64,000 nt of DNA from Pseudomonadota bacterium (lineage in GTDB: Bacteria > Pseudomonadota > Gammaproteobacteria > Burkholderiales > Burkholderiaceae_B). The DNA is taken from contig JAFACG010000019.1 of the NCBI GenBank assembly GCA_023425645.1, forward strand, positions 1-64,000, written 5' to 3'. The notes beneath the pieces are model-generated. The model worked only from the letters and a program-made list of their open reading frames with translations. It searched no databases and had not been told where the DNA came from. Below, piece by piece: positions 53,133-62,789 of the stretch; the stretch's first letter is position 1; every line of letters starts with the position of its first letter. The translations under genes were made by a program, and so were the position numbers.

Positions 53133-54140
53133 TCAAGGCGCCAGAGCGCTGGTCTGCCCTTGGCGAAGCCGGATGTCGAACGTCACCGAGGCAGGGGCGC
53201 GGTCGTGCTCCAGCCAGTCCAGCAAGGCCTTGGCGCAGGCCTGGCCCAAGGCCAGCGTGGGCAGGTCTATCGTGGTGATGGAGGGGCGCATCTGGGAGAC
53301 GATGGGCAGGCCGTCGCAGCCGACGATGGACAGCTGGCCCGGCACATCCAAGCCCAGGTCCTGGGCCTCGAACAGACAGCCCATGGCCAATACATCGTTG
53401 CCGCAGAAGACGCCGGTCACGGCGGGGCCGCCGTACTGCAGCAGGGCATGAAGACCTTGCCGGCCTCCTTCGAAGCTGAACGTCTGCTCGCTGATGGGAC
53501 AGGCCGATTCAGCGATGCCGGCCCGGCGCAGCGCATGCAGGAAACCCCGGCAGCGCGCGCGCGTCCGGTCGTTGTTCGCCCTGTGTCCGGTGATGATGCC
53601 GAAATGGCGATGGCCCAGCTCCAGCAGGTGCTCGGCGGCCAGGCGGCCTATGCGTTCGTTGTCAAAACCTATGTACGGCAGGCGATCGTGGGACGACCAG
53701 GCGATCAGCAGCGGGATGCGGCTTTGCCGGATGAACTGCCAGGCCGATTCCGCATGCTCGGCGCCCACCACGACCAGCGCTTCGGCCGCGCTTTCCACCA
53801 GGGCCCGGATCTGCCGGCTTTCCTGGTCCAGGTCATATTCGTGCGCGGCGATCAGCAGCTGGTAGCCCGAGCGGTTCAGCACGGTCTGCAGGCCGTGCAC
53901 GGCCTGGGCGAAGACGGCGTTGTCCAGGGTGGGCACCACGGCGCCCACCGTGCGCGCCCGTCCCAGAGCCAGGGCGCGGGCCGCCCCGTCCATCACATAG
54001 TCCAGTTCCTGGGCGGCGCGCTGGATGCGTTCGCGGGTTTCGGGCCGGACCATGTCGGGCCTGGCGAAGGCGCGCGACACCGTGGCGACCGATACGCCGG
54101 CGCGCAAAGCCACATCGATGATGCGAGTTCTGGATTTCAT
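53133..54140 (-). CDS. LacI family transcriptional regulator
   Basis: 335 residues. The N-terminal helix-turn-helix and hinge (IIDVALRAGVSVATVSRAFARPDMVRPETRERIQRAAQELDY, residues 7-50) precede the periplasmic-binding-like effector domain. It is divergent from the dehydrogenase cluster. An 18-bp near palindrome with the LacI-type core GTAAGCGCATAC lies in the shared intergenic region, so it most likely represses that cluster. Confidence 0.94.
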   Translation of the reverse strand: MKSRTRIIDVALRAGVSVATVSRAFARPDMVRPETRERIQRAAQELDYVMDGAARALALGRARTVGAVVPTLDNAVFAQAVHGLQTVLNRSGYQLLIAAHEYDLDQESRQIRALVESAAEALVVVGAEHAESAWQFIRQSRIPLLIAWSSHDRLPYIGFDNERIGRLAAEHLLELGHRHFGIITGHRANNDRTRARCRGFLHALRRAGIAESACPISEQTFSFEGGRQGLHALLQYGGPAVTGVFCGNDVLAMGCLFEAQDLGLDVPGQLSIVGCDGLPIVSQMRPSITTIDLPTLALGQACAKALLDWLEHDRAPASVTFDIRLRQGQTSALAP

Positions 54141-54280
54141 GGGTATCCGCGAAAGTGGAACCGGTCCATCATAGCAAGCCGCAGGCGCGGGGCCATTCGG
54201 GGCATGTCCCTAGCCCGGCGCAACCCAATGCTTTCTTCCCGAAAAGCGATTCAATGCGCGGATCGTTTTTTTGGCTTTGA

Positions 54281-54962
<682 letters not shown>

Positions 54963-54983
54963 GCCGGGATCCGGGAGGCAGAC

Positions 54984-55748
54984 ATGAAGATGACCTTGTT
55001 TGACCTGAGCGGACGTACCGCGCTGGTGACCGGAGGGAATTCGGGCATAGGGCTGGGCATTGCCCGGGCCCTGGGAGAGGCGGGCGCCGCCGTGGTGCTG
55101 ATGGCGCGGCGCGAGCCGGAGCTGAAAAGCGCCGCCGAGCAGTTGCGCGGGCAGGGGGTGGCCGCCTCCTATGCGGTCTGCGACCTGTGCGATGTCGCGG
55201 CTTTGAGGCGGCAGGCCCATGAACTCGAGTCAGGAGGGACTGGCATCGACATCCTGGTGAACGCGGCGGGGGTGAATCTGCGCGAGGCTTTCGAGGACGT
55301 CACGCCCGAGAGCTGGGACCGGCAGCTGGACCTGCATCTGAAGGCGCCGTTCTTCCTGACACAGGCCCTGGCGCCTTTCATGCAGGCGCGCGCCTGGGGC
55401 CGCATCATCAATCTGGCTTCGCTGCAGACTTATCGGGCCTTCGCCGACAGCGCTCCCTACGGCGCCGGCAAAGGCGGCATTGCACAGCTGACCCGGGCCA
55501 TCGCTCAGCGCTGGTCGGGCAGCGGAATCACTTGCAATGCCCTGGGGCCGGGTTTTTTTCCCACTCCGCTGACGGCCGCCGTCTTCCAGAACCAGGAACT
55601 GGCCGACCGGCATGCGCGCAATACCTGCATCGGCCGCAATGGCGAGCTGAGCGACCTGCATGGTCCGGCCGTTTTCCTGGCCAGCCAGGCTTCGGCCTAC
55701 GTGACCGGACAAGTGCTGATGGTCGATGGAGGTTACACGGCCAAGTAG
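54984..55748 (+). CDS. Short-chain dehydrogenase/reductase (SDR)
   Basis: 254 residues. Cofactor motif [12 protein letters not shown] at residues 17-28, NAAGV near residue 94, catalytic Ser in NLASLQTY and the Tyr-x-x-x-Lys pair in PYGAGKGG, then the C-terminal [13 protein letters not shown] classical NAD(P)-dependent oxidoreductase for a hydroxy substrate. GGGAGG precedes the ATG. It is the second gene of the LacI-controlled cluster. Confidence 0.93.
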   Translation: MKMTLFDLSGRTALVTGGNSGIGLGIARALGEAGAAVVLMARREPELKSAAEQLRGQGVAASYAVCDLCDVAALRRQAHELESGGTGIDILVNAAGVNLREAFEDVTPESWDRQLDLHLKAPFFLTQALAPFMQARAWGRIINLASLQTYRAFADSAPYGAGKGGIAQLTRAIAQRWSGSGITCNALGPGFFPTPLTAAVFQNQELADRHARNTCIGRNGELSDLHGPAVFLASQASAYVTGQVLMVDGGYTAK

Positions 55749-55802
55749 CGTGATGCCGCATCGAATTCACAGAACCATCCAGAAAACTGGAGGAGACTAG
55801 AC

Positions 55803-57176
55803 ATGAAACAGGATACCGACGGAGCCAAGCGGGGCAACCTGCGGCGGGCTTCTATTTCAAGCGTGCTGGGATCGGTCATCGAGTGGTATGACTTTTTCCT
55901 GTACGGCGTGGTGGCCGGCCTGGTGCTGGACAAGCTGTATTTTCCGGGCGACGACGCTTTCGTGGCCACCTTGCTGGCCTACGGAACGTTTGCCCTGGGT
56001 TTTGTCGCCAGGCCCATAGGCGGCATTGTCTTCGGACACTTCGGCGACACCCTGGGACGCAAGAAGATGCTGATGCTGACCTTGTTGCTGATGGGCGGGG
56101 CCACGGTGGCCATAGGCCTGATCCCGACCTATGCGCAGATCGGCCTCGCCGCGCCCGTCCTGCTCTTGTTGTGCCGCATCGTCCAGGGCATCGGTCTGGG
56201 CGGCGAGTGGGGCGGCGCGGTATTGATGACCTATGAATCGGCGCCGCCGCACAGACGGGGATTTTTCGGCAGCCTGCCCCAGACGGGGATGTCGCTGGGT
56301 CTGGTGGGCGCTTCCGGCGTGGTGGGGCTGTTGTCCTGGGCTTTGAGCGAGGAGCAGTTCATGGCATGGGGCTGGCGCATCGCCTTCCTGCTCAGCGGCG
56401 TCATGGTGCTGGTGGGCGGCTACATCCGCAGCCATGTGAGCGAGACGGAGGATTTCAAGAGCGCGCAGCGCACGGCGGCCGCCGCTCCCAGGCGCGACAT
56501 TCCCATCATGAGCACCTTGCGGCGCTATCCGCGCATGGTGCTGGCCTGCATGGGCGCGCGCATGATCGACGGCGTGTTCTTCAATGTGCTGGGCGTGTTC
56601 TCCTTGAATTACCTGACCCGCCAGCTGCATTTCGAGCGCACTCCGGTACTGATGGGCATCATGTTCGGCGCCCTGCTGATGACGGCCTTCATCCCCTTCT
56701 GGGGCGCGGTGGCCGACCGCGTCGGCAAGGCCCGCGTCTATGGAACAGGAGCCTTGCTGGCCGCCCTGTCCATTTTTCCGTCGTTCTACGTGATGCACAA
56801 CAGCGGCGGGAACGTCTACCTGGTATGGGCGGCGATCATCATCCCCTTCGGCATCTTCCATGCCGCCGTGTTCGGCACCATGTCCTCGTTCTTCGCTTCC
56901 TGCTTCGACGCCTCGGTGCGCTATACCGGCATTTCCTTCGTGTACCAGGTGGCGGGCGTGCTGGCGGGCGGTCTCACGCCCATCATCGCCACCTTGCTGA
57001 CCGACTGGAACGCAGGCGAACCCTGGTTCCTGTGCAGCTATGTGCTGGCGGTCGGCCTTGTCAGCACGGCCTGCACGATCTGGATATCCCGGCAGCCTGC
57101 ACCCGAGGAAGACACTGCAGCCGCGGCCTTGCCCGGACAGGCGCTGCGTACCGCCTATTCCCCTTCACGCCATTGA
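55803..57176 (+). CDS. MFS transporter, metabolite:H+ symporter (MHS) type
   Basis: 457 residues, about 12 helices. The first helix region SSVLGSVIEWYDFFLYGVVAGLVL and GRKKMLMLTLLLMGGATVAIGLIPTY, followed by RIVQGIGLGGEWGGAVLM, are typical of the MHS family, which imports carboxylates, betaines or related polar compounds with protons. AGGAGG precedes the ATG. It lies between two dehydrogenase genes, so it probably imports their substrate. Confidence 0.94.
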   Translation: MKQDTDGAKRGNLRRASISSVLGSVIEWYDFFLYGVVAGLVLDKLYFPGDDAFVATLLAYGTFALGFVARPIGGIVFGHFGDTLGRKKMLMLTLLLMGGATVAIGLIPTYAQIGLAAPVLLLLCRIVQGIGLGGEWGGAVLMTYESAPPHRRGFFGSLPQTGMSLGLVGASGVVGLLSWALSEEQFMAWGWRIAFLLSGVMVLVGGYIRSHVSETEDFKSAQRTAAAAPRRDIPIMSTLRRYPRMVLACMGARMIDGVFFNVLGVFSLNYLTRQLHFERTPVLMGIMFGALLMTAFIPFWGAVADRVGKARVYGTGALLAALSIFPSFYVMHNSGGNVYLVWAAIIIPFGIFHAAVFGTMSSFFASCFDASVRYTGISFVYQVAGVLAGGLTPIIATLLTDWNAGEPWFLCSYVLAVGLVSTACTIWISRQPAPEEDTAAAALPGQALRTAYSPSRH

Positions 57177-57185
57177 GGAGCCGAG

Positions 57186-58199
57186 ATGAAAGCACTGGTC
57201 TATACACGAGCCAATCACATCAGCCTGCAGGACATTGCCTACCCCGATCTGCGGAACGGAGAAGTGATCCTGCGCATCACGGCCGCCGGGATCTGCGGCT
57301 CGGACATGCACGCCTACCATGGCAAGGATCCCCGCCGCCAGCCGGGCCTGGTGCTGGGGCATGAACTGGCGGGCGTGGTGCAGGAAAGCGCCTCGCCCTT
57401 GTTCAGGCCCGGCCAGCGCGTGACGGCCAATCCGTCCATTGCCTGCGGCGCGTGCTCCTACTGCGTGGCCGGACGGGACAATCTGTGCCAGGACCGCGGC
57501 ATGGTGGGCATGTCCCGGCCCGGCGCCTTTGCCCAGTTCATGGCCATTCCGGTGTCCTGCCTCATCGGGCTGCCCGAAGGCATGAGCGACCTGGCGGCGG
57601 CCCTGGCCGAACCGGCCGCTACCGCGCTGCATGCCGTCAATCTGGCCATGAGGAGCTTGAGCCGGCCTTTGCCCGAAGTCGGCGCCCTGGTGATCGGGGC
57701 GGGCGCCATCGGCTTGCTGACGGCCCTGCTGCTGCGCTCGTACGGCTGCAGGCGGGTCGTGCTGGCCGAGACCAATCCGCTGCGCCGCCAGTCCGCTGCC
57801 CGGCATGCGGCCTGCGAGGTGTATGATCCCATCAGCGATCCCGCCCGCAGCGCCCGGTTCGAGCTGGTGGTCGACGCCGTCGGCGCGGCGCCTACCCGCG
57901 CCCTGGCGCTCGATGGCGTGCGGCCGGGCGGAACGGTCGTCCATATCGGCCTGCAGGACTGGGCCAGCGAGATCGACATGCGCAAGCTGACCCTGGCCGA
58001 GATCACGCTGCTGGGGTCGTACATCTACACCATGGCCGACATGCAGGCCACGGTGGCCGCCCTGCACGAGGGCGCATTTGGCGACCTGGGCTGGGTCGAG
58101 CAACGCAGCCTGGTCGATGGCCCGGCGGCGTTCGCGGCCTTGGATTCGGGAGCAATCGCCGCCGGAAAGCTGGTGCTGGTTCCGGAACTGGAGGACTGA
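57186..58199 (+). CDS. Zinc-dependent alcohol dehydrogenase (MDR family)
   Basis: 337 residues. Catalytic zinc ligands are Cys in GICGSDMHAYHG and His/Glu in LGHELAGVV; the structural zinc site is CGACSYCVAGRDNLC. The Rossmann motif GALVIGAGAIGLLTALLL lies near residue 165. It oxidises a secondary alcohol or polyol. It starts 9 nt after the MHS carrier gene and ends one base before pntAA, so the operon runs on. Confidence 0.94.
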   Translation: MKALVYTRANHISLQDIAYPDLRNGEVILRITAAGICGSDMHAYHGKDPRRQPGLVLGHELAGVVQESASPLFRPGQRVTANPSIACGACSYCVAGRDNLCQDRGMVGMSRPGAFAQFMAIPVSCLIGLPEGMSDLAAALAEPAATALHAVNLAMRSLSRPLPEVGALVIGAGAIGLLTALLLRSYGCRRVVLAETNPLRRQSAARHAACEVYDPISDPARSARFELVVDAVGAAPTRALALDGVRPGGTVVHIGLQDWASEIDMRKLTLAEITLLGSYIYTMADMQATVAALHEGAFGDLGWVEQRSLVDGPAAFAALDSGAIAAGKLVLVPELED

Positions 58200-58200
58200 G

Positions 58201-59319
58201 ATGCGACTGGGTGTGTTCACGCCCCGGGCGACCGGGGAAAACAGGGTAGCCGCCACGCCGGAGACGGTCAGGGGCTATCTCAAGGCGGGCCACGGCGTGG
58301 TGGTCGAGGCGGGGGCGGGGCAGGGAATCGCCTGCTCCGACGCGGACTACGAGCAGGCGGGGGCGACCATCGGCGATCCTTACCAGGCCACGGTGCTGCT
58401 GGTGGTCGGCGCGCAGGACCTGGACCCGGCGCGGCTGCGGGCCGGGCATGTGGTGGTGGGCATGCTGGACCCCTACGATGCGCCAGGCCTGGACAGGCTG
58501 GCGCCCTCGGGGTGCGAGGCCTATGCGCTGGAGCTTGTACCCAGGACCACGCGGGCGCAGAGCATGGATGTGCTTTCTTCGCAGGCCAATATCGCGGGCT
58601 ACGCCGCCGTGCTCAAGGCCGCCACCCTGTATCCGCGCTTTTTTCCCATGATGATGACGGCGGCCGGCACCGCCAAGGCGGCGCGCGTCGTGGTGCTGGG
58701 CGCGGGCGTGGCGGGGCTGCAGGCCATCGCCACCGCGCGTCGGCTGGGCGCCGTGGTGGAAGCCTCGGATGTGCGGCCGGCGGCCCGCGAACAGATCGAG
58801 TCCCTGGGAGCGAAGTTCATCGACGTGCCCTACGAGACCGACGAGGAACGCGAGGCGGCCCAGGGTTCGGGAGTCTACGCCCGGCCCATGCCGGCCTCCT
58901 GGCTGCAGCGGCAGGCCGGGGTGGTGGCGGAACGCTGCGCCCAGGCCGACGTGATCATCACCACGGCCCTGATTCCGGGACGGCCCGCGCCGCGCCTGAT
59001 CGAGGAGGACGTCCTGCGGTCCATGCGCGCCGGATCGGTGATCGTGGACCTGGCCGCCGCGCGCGGCGGCAATTGCGCCCTGACCGTCGCCGACCAGATC
59101 GTGCAGCGGCATGGCGTGACCCTGGTGGGGGAAACCAATTTCCCGGCCCGCGTGGCCGCGGACGCTTCCGCCCTGTACGCCCGCAACATCCGCAACTTCC
59201 TGGGCCTGATGCTCCAGGACCAATCGGACGAGCTGCACATTCCCGAGGGCGACGAAATCATCGAGGCCAGCCGGGTGCTGCGAGCCGGCCAACGTCTCTT
59301 TCCACAGCCGAGAGCCTGA
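58201..59319 (+). CDS. pntAA: NAD(P) transhydrogenase subunit alpha, part 1
   Basis: 372 residues. This is the soluble NAD-binding domain I of the split form (alpha1), with GVFTPRATGENRVAATPETV at the N-terminus, SSQANIAGYAAVLKAA, and the Rossmann motif VVLGAGVAGLQAIATARRLGAVVEASDVRP. Together with PntAB and PntB it couples proton entry to reduction of NADP+ by NADH. The ATG comes one base after the alcohol dehydrogenase stop. Confidence 0.95.
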   Translation: MRLGVFTPRATGENRVAATPETVRGYLKAGHGVVVEAGAGQGIACSDADYEQAGATIGDPYQATVLLVVGAQDLDPARLRAGHVVVGMLDPYDAPGLDRLAPSGCEAYALELVPRTTRAQSMDVLSSQANIAGYAAVLKAATLYPRFFPMMMTAAGTAKAARVVVLGAGVAGLQAIATARRLGAVVEASDVRPAAREQIESLGAKFIDVPYETDEEREAAQGSGVYARPMPASWLQRQAGVVAERCAQADVIITTALIPGRPAPRLIEEDVLRSMRAGSVIVDLAAARGGNCALTVADQIVQRHGVTLVGETNFPARVAADASALYARNIRNFLGLMLQDQSDELHIPEGDEIIEASRVLRAGQRLFPQPRA

Positions 59320-59322
59320 GCC

Positions 59323-59643
59323 ATGGACATCATCTCCCCTGTAGTCATCAATCTCATCATCTTCGTGCTGGCCATCTACGTGGGCTATCACGTGGTCTGG
59401 AATGTCACGCCCGCCCTGCATACGCCCTTGATGGCGGTCACCAATGCCATCTCCGCCATCATCATCGTGGGCGGCATGCTGGCTGCGGCGCTGACCGAAA
59501 GCGCCTGGGCGCAGGCCATGGGCGTCATCGCCACGGCGCTGGCGTCCGTGAATGTCTTCGGCGGCTTCCTCGTCACCCGGCGCATGCTGGAGATGTTCAA
59601 GAAGAAGGGCGGCAAGGACGCCGCGCGAGGAGAACGGCCATGA
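59323..59643 (+). CDS. pntAB: NAD(P) transhydrogenase subunit alpha, part 2
   Basis: 106 residues. Three to four membrane helices with HTPLMAVTNAISAIIIVGG, the hallmark of the membrane part of the alpha subunit, and FGGFLVTRRMLEMFKKK at the end. It begins 3 nt after pntAA and overlaps pntB by 4 nt. The split into pntAA/pntAB is usual in alpha- and betaproteobacteria. Confidence 0.95.
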   Translation: MDIISPVVINLIIFVLAIYVGYHVVWNVTPALHTPLMAVTNAISAIIIVGGMLAAALTESAWAQAMGVIATALASVNVFGGFLVTRRMLEMFKKKGGKDAARGERP

Positions 59644-61076
59644 TCTCCATGAATACCGTCACCATGTGCTATCTGCTGGCCTCGGTCTGCTTCATACAGG
59701 CGCTCAAGGGCCTGTCCCATCCGGCGACCTCGCGGCGCGGCAACGCGTTCGGCATGCTGGGCATGGCGCTGGCCATCGCGACCACCGCCGTGCTGATCGT
59801 GAGCCTGTCCGCGCCGGGGCAAGCCGTGCCGGGGCTGCTCAGGGTTCTGGTCGGCCTGGCCGCGGGCGGACTGCTGGGCGCCGTCATGGCGCGTCGCGTG
59901 CAGATGACCAAGATGCCTGAACTGGTGGCTTTCATGCACAGCATGATAGGCCTGGCCGCGGTGGCCATCGCCATCGCCGTCGTCCTGGAGCCCCTGGCCT
60001 TTGGCATAGGCTCGTCCGGCGCCGTCTTGCCCATGGGCAACAGGCTGGAGCTGGCTCTTGGGACGCTGGTGGGCGCGATCACCTTTTCGGGCTCGGTCAT
60101 CGCCTTCGGCAAGCTGTCGGGCAAGTACAAGTTTCGCCTCTTCCAGGGCGCCCCGGTCACGTTCAAGGGACAGCATCTGCTGAACCTGCTGCTGGGGCTG
60201 CTGGCGCTGGCCTGCGGCGCGGTGTTCGTCGCGACCCAGGCCTGGTGGGCCTTCGGTGTGCTGCTGGCCCTGTCTTTCCTGCTGGGAGTGATGCTCATCA
60301 TTCCCATCGGCGGGGCCGACATGCCGGTGGTGGTGTCCATGCTGAACAGCTATTCGGGCTGGGCGGCAGCGGGGATCGGATTCTCCCTGAACAATTCCAT
60401 GCTGATCATCGCCGGCTCCCTGGTGGGCGCCTCGGGCGCGATCCTGTCCTACATCATGTGCAAGGCCATGAACCGGGCATTCTTCAATGTGCTGCTGGGC
60501 GGGTTCGGGGCGAACGCCTCGGGGGCGCAGGCATCGGCCGAGCAGGGCAGCCGCGCGGTCAAGTCAGGCAGCGCCGAGGATGCCGCCTTCATGATGAGCA
60601 ATGCGGAGTCCGTCATCATCGTTCCCGGCTACGGCCTGGCGGTGGCCCGGGCCCAGCATGCCCTCAAGGAACTGTCGGACAAGTTGAGCAGCCAGGGCGT
60701 GACGGTGCGCTATGCCATCCACCCCGTGGCCGGCCGCATGCCCGGACACATGAATGTGCTGCTTGCCGAGGCGGAGATGCCGTACGAGCAGGTCTTCGAA
60801 ATGGATGACATCAACAACGAGTTCGCCCAGACCGATGTGGTGCTGGTGCTGGGCGCCAACGACGTGGTCAATCCGGCCGCCAAGAACGACCCGGGTTCGC
60901 CGATTGCCGGCATGCCCATCCTGGAGGCGTACAAGGCCAGGACGGTGATCGTGAACAAGCGTTCGATGGCGGCCGGCTATGCGGGCCTGGACAACGAGTT
61001 GTTCTACATGGACAAGACCATGATGGTGTTCGGCGACGCCAAGAAGACCATCGAGGACATGGTCAAGGCTTTGTGA
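59640..61076 (+). CDS. pntB: NAD(P) transhydrogenase subunit beta
   Basis: 478 residues. The membrane domain (about 1-265) includes GGADMPVVVSMLNSYSGWAAAGIGF; the C-terminal NADP-binding domain III carries IVPGYGLAVARAQHAL and the VLGANDVVNPAA segment. The ATG overlaps pntAB by 4 nt with GAGGAG upstream. The gene supplies NADPH, which may serve the reductive or oxidative steps of the dehydrogenase cluster with which it is linked. Confidence 0.96.
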   Translation: MISMNTVTMCYLLASVCFIQALKGLSHPATSRRGNAFGMLGMALAIATTAVLIVSLSAPGQAVPGLLRVLVGLAAGGLLGAVMARRVQMTKMPELVAFMHSMIGLAAVAIAIAVVLEPLAFGIGSSGAVLPMGNRLELALGTLVGAITFSGSVIAFGKLSGKYKFRLFQGAPVTFKGQHLLNLLLGLLALACGAVFVATQAWWAFGVLLALSFLLGVMLIIPIGGADMPVVVSMLNSYSGWAAAGIGFSLNNSMLIIAGSLVGASGAILSYIMCKAMNRAFFNVLLGGFGANASGAQASAEQGSRAVKSGSAEDAAFMMSNAESVIIVPGYGLAVARAQHALKELSDKLSSQGVTVRYAIHPVAGRMPGHMNVLLAEAEMPYEQVFEMDDINNEFAQTDVVLVLGANDVVNPAAKNDPGSPIAGMPILEAYKARTVIVNKRSMAAGYAGLDNELFYMDKTMMVFGDAKKTIEDMVKAL

Positions 61077-61089
61077 ACCAGGCGGCCAT

Positions 61090-61110
61090 CCCGGACCCGT
61101 CGGGTCCGGG
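61090..61110 (+). terminator. GC-rich hairpin after pntB
   Basis: A 9-bp perfect stem CCCGGACCC / GGGTCCGGG with a 3-nt loop, 13 nt after the pntB stop. No T run follows, so termination is inferred from position only. Confidence 0.45.
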
Positions 61111-61127
61111 TACCGGCTGCGGGCCGC

Positions 61128-61463
61128 TCAGAACTTGGGGCCGGAACGCAGTTCTTCGCACATCTGCTTGCGCTGCTCCTCGGTGGCGCCTTCCAGATCC
61201 CTGCGGCCGCGCTCCAGCCCTTGCTGGAAGGCGGCGTCGAAATCGGCTTCGCTCAGGCCCATGTCTTTCATGGATTCTTTCTGCTTGGCCTTCATGTCCT
61301 GCAGTTGCGCCTCTGTGTAATCGCCGCAGATCTGGGCGGCGGCGTGCATGGCTCCGCCCATCTGGGCCAGCTGCGTGGACGGATTGATGTCTTGTGCGAC
61401 GGCGGCCTTGGCGGCCAGCGCCACTACGACGGCAGGCAGAATGCGTAGGGTGGTGTGAGGCAT
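61128..61463 (-). CDS. Small exported hypothetical protein
   Basis: 111 residues. Signal peptide ILPAVVVALAAKAAVAQ; the mature part is acidic and helical with Met/Gln-rich stretches and two Cys (QICGDYTE and KQMCEEL) that could form a disulfide. The ATG at 61463 has AGGA upstream; upstream in-frame codons are not signal-like. It lies alone between pntB and the prophage end. No family is recognised; weak resemblance to small periplasmic stress proteins is only an impression. Confidence 0.65.
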   Translation of the reverse strand: MPHTTLRILPAVVVALAAKAAVAQDINPSTQLAQMGGAMHAAAQICGDYTEAQLQDMKAKQKESMKDMGLSEADFDAAFQQGLERGRRDLEGATEEQRKQMCEELRSGPKF

Positions 61464-61555
61464 GCTCGATCCTGTTTGATGGCGGAAAACCAGGCTGTGC
61501 TGGCGGATGTCGATCATACCCCAGTCGCATGGTCGGGCAGAATGCGTGCCGGACG

Positions 61556-61591
61556 AAAAAAAACCGCGATGCAGACGCATCGCGGTTTTTT
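61556..61591. terminator. Bidirectional terminator at the host side of the att site
   Basis: AAAAAACCGCGATGC / GCATCGCGGTTTTTT with a 4-nt loop; T tracts on both strands. It would have terminated the original tRNA gene on the minus strand. Confidence 0.85.
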
Positions 61592-61596
61592 GAATT

Positions 61597-61644
61597 TGGC
61601 GCGGCTGGCAGGATTCGAACCCACGACCCCTTGGTTCGTAGCCA
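61597..61644 (-). repeat. Prophage attachment site: 3' fragment of tRNA-Arg(ACG)
   Basis: On the minus strand the sequence reads from the anticodon loop CTACGAA through anticodon-stem 3' strand, variable loop, T arm (loop TTCGAAT) and acceptor 3' strand CAGCCGC to GCCA. No tRNA 5' half precedes it: pairing of the anticodon stem breaks two bases in and AT-rich phage-like sequence follows. This is the usual mark of an integrase crossover in a tRNA gene; the intact copy should be at the other prophage end. Confidence 0.75.
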
Positions 61645-61836
61645 GAGTTTCTAAGCGTTGATTTATTTAATTAAATCATTACGTTAGGTCGTGGGGTTTG
61701 TACTATTGTTTGGACGATACCGCCGCCCTTAACCCTTGATTTCATTAAGACGTGCGTAGTTCAATAGTACAGTTTTGTGCCCGTTAAACGGGCGGGTCCG
61801 TGCGGTTCTTAAAAGCTTCATTCGGCGCTCAAAGTG

Positions 61837-62049
61837 TTAGCGGCAAAGCCGCTTCACGGTCTCATTGTTTTCAAGCACCTGCCTGCGCACGTCAGGCGGC
61901 GTGGCATCAACGTCAGCCGCCGAACTGAAATAGATCGGCTTGGCGATATCGCAATAGTCAGCGGTCGGCGTTGTCGCTGCGCACCCAGTCAGATTTAAGC
62001 TTATCAGCGACAGGATCGTCGCCCATCGAATCGACTTGATCAGCCACAT
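61837..62049 (-). CDS. Phage Rz1-like outer-membrane spanin lipoprotein
   Basis: 70 residues. The signal sequence MWLIKSIRWATILSLISLN is followed by the lipobox LTGC (Cys 23). The mature part is short, as in Rz1. The ATG at 62049 has GGAAGGA upstream. It begins inside the preceding Rz gene in another frame and continues past its end, the overlapping Rz/Rz1 layout. It joins the Rz protein across the periplasm to fuse the membranes at lysis. Confidence 0.85.
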   Translation of the reverse strand: MWLIKSIRWATILSLISLNLTGCAATTPTADYCDIAKPIYFSSAADVDATPPDVRRQVLENNETVKRLCR

Positions 62050-62224
62050 GTCGCGCTTCCTTCCGGGCATCAGCCGCCCGCTTGTTCATTTCGCGTTCCA
62101 GGTCGGCGCGGCCCGCCGCCTTGCCGGATTGGCGCAGGGCGATAAGACTGGCCACTAATGCCCCCGCCAACAGGGCGTACCCCCAAATCCTGCCCCACAG
62201 GGCTTTAAGCGTCGTCAGCAGCAT
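61958..62224 (-). CDS. Phage Rz-like inner-membrane spanin
   Basis: 88 residues. One N-terminal helix (GYALLAGALVASLIAL) is followed by a charged periplasmic helical region (REMNKRAADARKEARHVADQVD), the i-spanin pattern. It starts 20 nt inside the end of the endolysin gene and overlaps the Rz1 gene by 92 nt. Confidence 0.82.
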   Translation of the reverse strand: MLLTTLKALWGRIWGYALLAGALVASLIALRQSGKAAGRADLEREMNKRAADARKEARHVADQVDSMGDDPVADKLKSDWVRSDNADR

Positions 62225-62789
62225 AGTTCAGGTTCCCCGCAATGCGACGAGCCCAGCCGCGCCCGAAGCTGGGCCAGGTGGTCAAATTGGTATAGAAGGT
62301 AAGGCGCGCCGCGTTGAACCGCGCAAGCACGTCCGTGACGGTCATGGCCTTAATAGCTGCCATCGTCACCGGCCCCACAGCGCCGTCGTCGGCCACGCCC
62401 GCCGCCCGCTGCAAGAACCGGATAGCGTTGCCAATACCGTGGTTGACTGCCGCGTCGAACACTTGGAATGCGATAGCGCCGTCGTACTCGTCGCAACGGG
62501 CGCGGCCCCAATAGGCGGTGCGATAGATTTCCTTGGCTTGCGCTCGCGTTAATTCGCGCATGCTGCCGGTGTATCCGGCTTCGCGCGCGGTGCGCAACGT
62601 GATGCCCCAGTTGGTTTCCCCGCCAGGGTCGTCGGGGTGGTCGACGTACCCGCCTTCGTGACCAATCAGCCGCTCGAACGCGGTGTCAAACGTCACGATA
62701 GTGCCCGGTAAAGGCGGGGCCAATGCGGGTGTTGCGTCGGCTTGAGCTGGCGGGGACGCAAACAGACGCCGCAGGAAGTCTACGATCAT
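62205..62789 (-). CDS. Phage endolysin, GH108 N-acetylmuramidase family
   Basis: 194 residues. After a Pro/Ala-rich N-terminus, FERLIGHEGGYVDHPDDPGGETNWGIT carries the conserved Glu of the EGGY motif and the substrate-binding region of GH108; the C-terminal part with RAAGVADDGAVGPVTMAAI is a peptidoglycan-binding-like fold. The ATG at 62789 overlaps the holin gene by 4 nt. It cleaves peptidoglycan at host lysis. Confidence 0.92.
   Translation of the reverse strand: MIVDFLRRLFASPPAQADATPALAPPLPGTIVTFDTAFERLIGHEGGYVDHPDDPGGETNWGITLRTAREAGYTGSMRELTRAQAKEIYRTAYWGRARCDEYDGAIAFQVFDAAVNHGIGNAIRFLQRAAGVADDGAVGPVTMAAIKAMTVTDVLARFNAARLTFYTNLTTWPSFGRGWARRIAGNLNYAADDA

Larger units (their letters stand above)
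61464..61836. other. Host-prophage junction region
   Basis: 373 bases without a gene. It contains the promoter side of the small exported gene, a bidirectional terminator (61556-61591), the tRNA-Arg 3' fragment (61597-61644) and about 190 AT-rich bases of phage origin that separate the attachment site from the spanin genes. A short inverted repeat GCCCGTT / AACGGGC (61779-61793) has no T run. Confidence 0.6.

Noticed and set aside
52813..53136. 107-codon minus-strand frame between the lacI-type gene and the ABC operon
   Set aside because: No ribosome-binding site, no domain and odd composition; the region is better explained as regulatory.
61394..61654. Small plus-strand frame ending RIRTHDPLVRSQSF
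   Set aside because: Spurious translation of the antisense of the tRNA-Arg 3' fragment.
61779..61793. Hairpin GCCCGTT / AACGGGC as a terminator in the prophage end
   Set aside because: No T tract follows on either strand.
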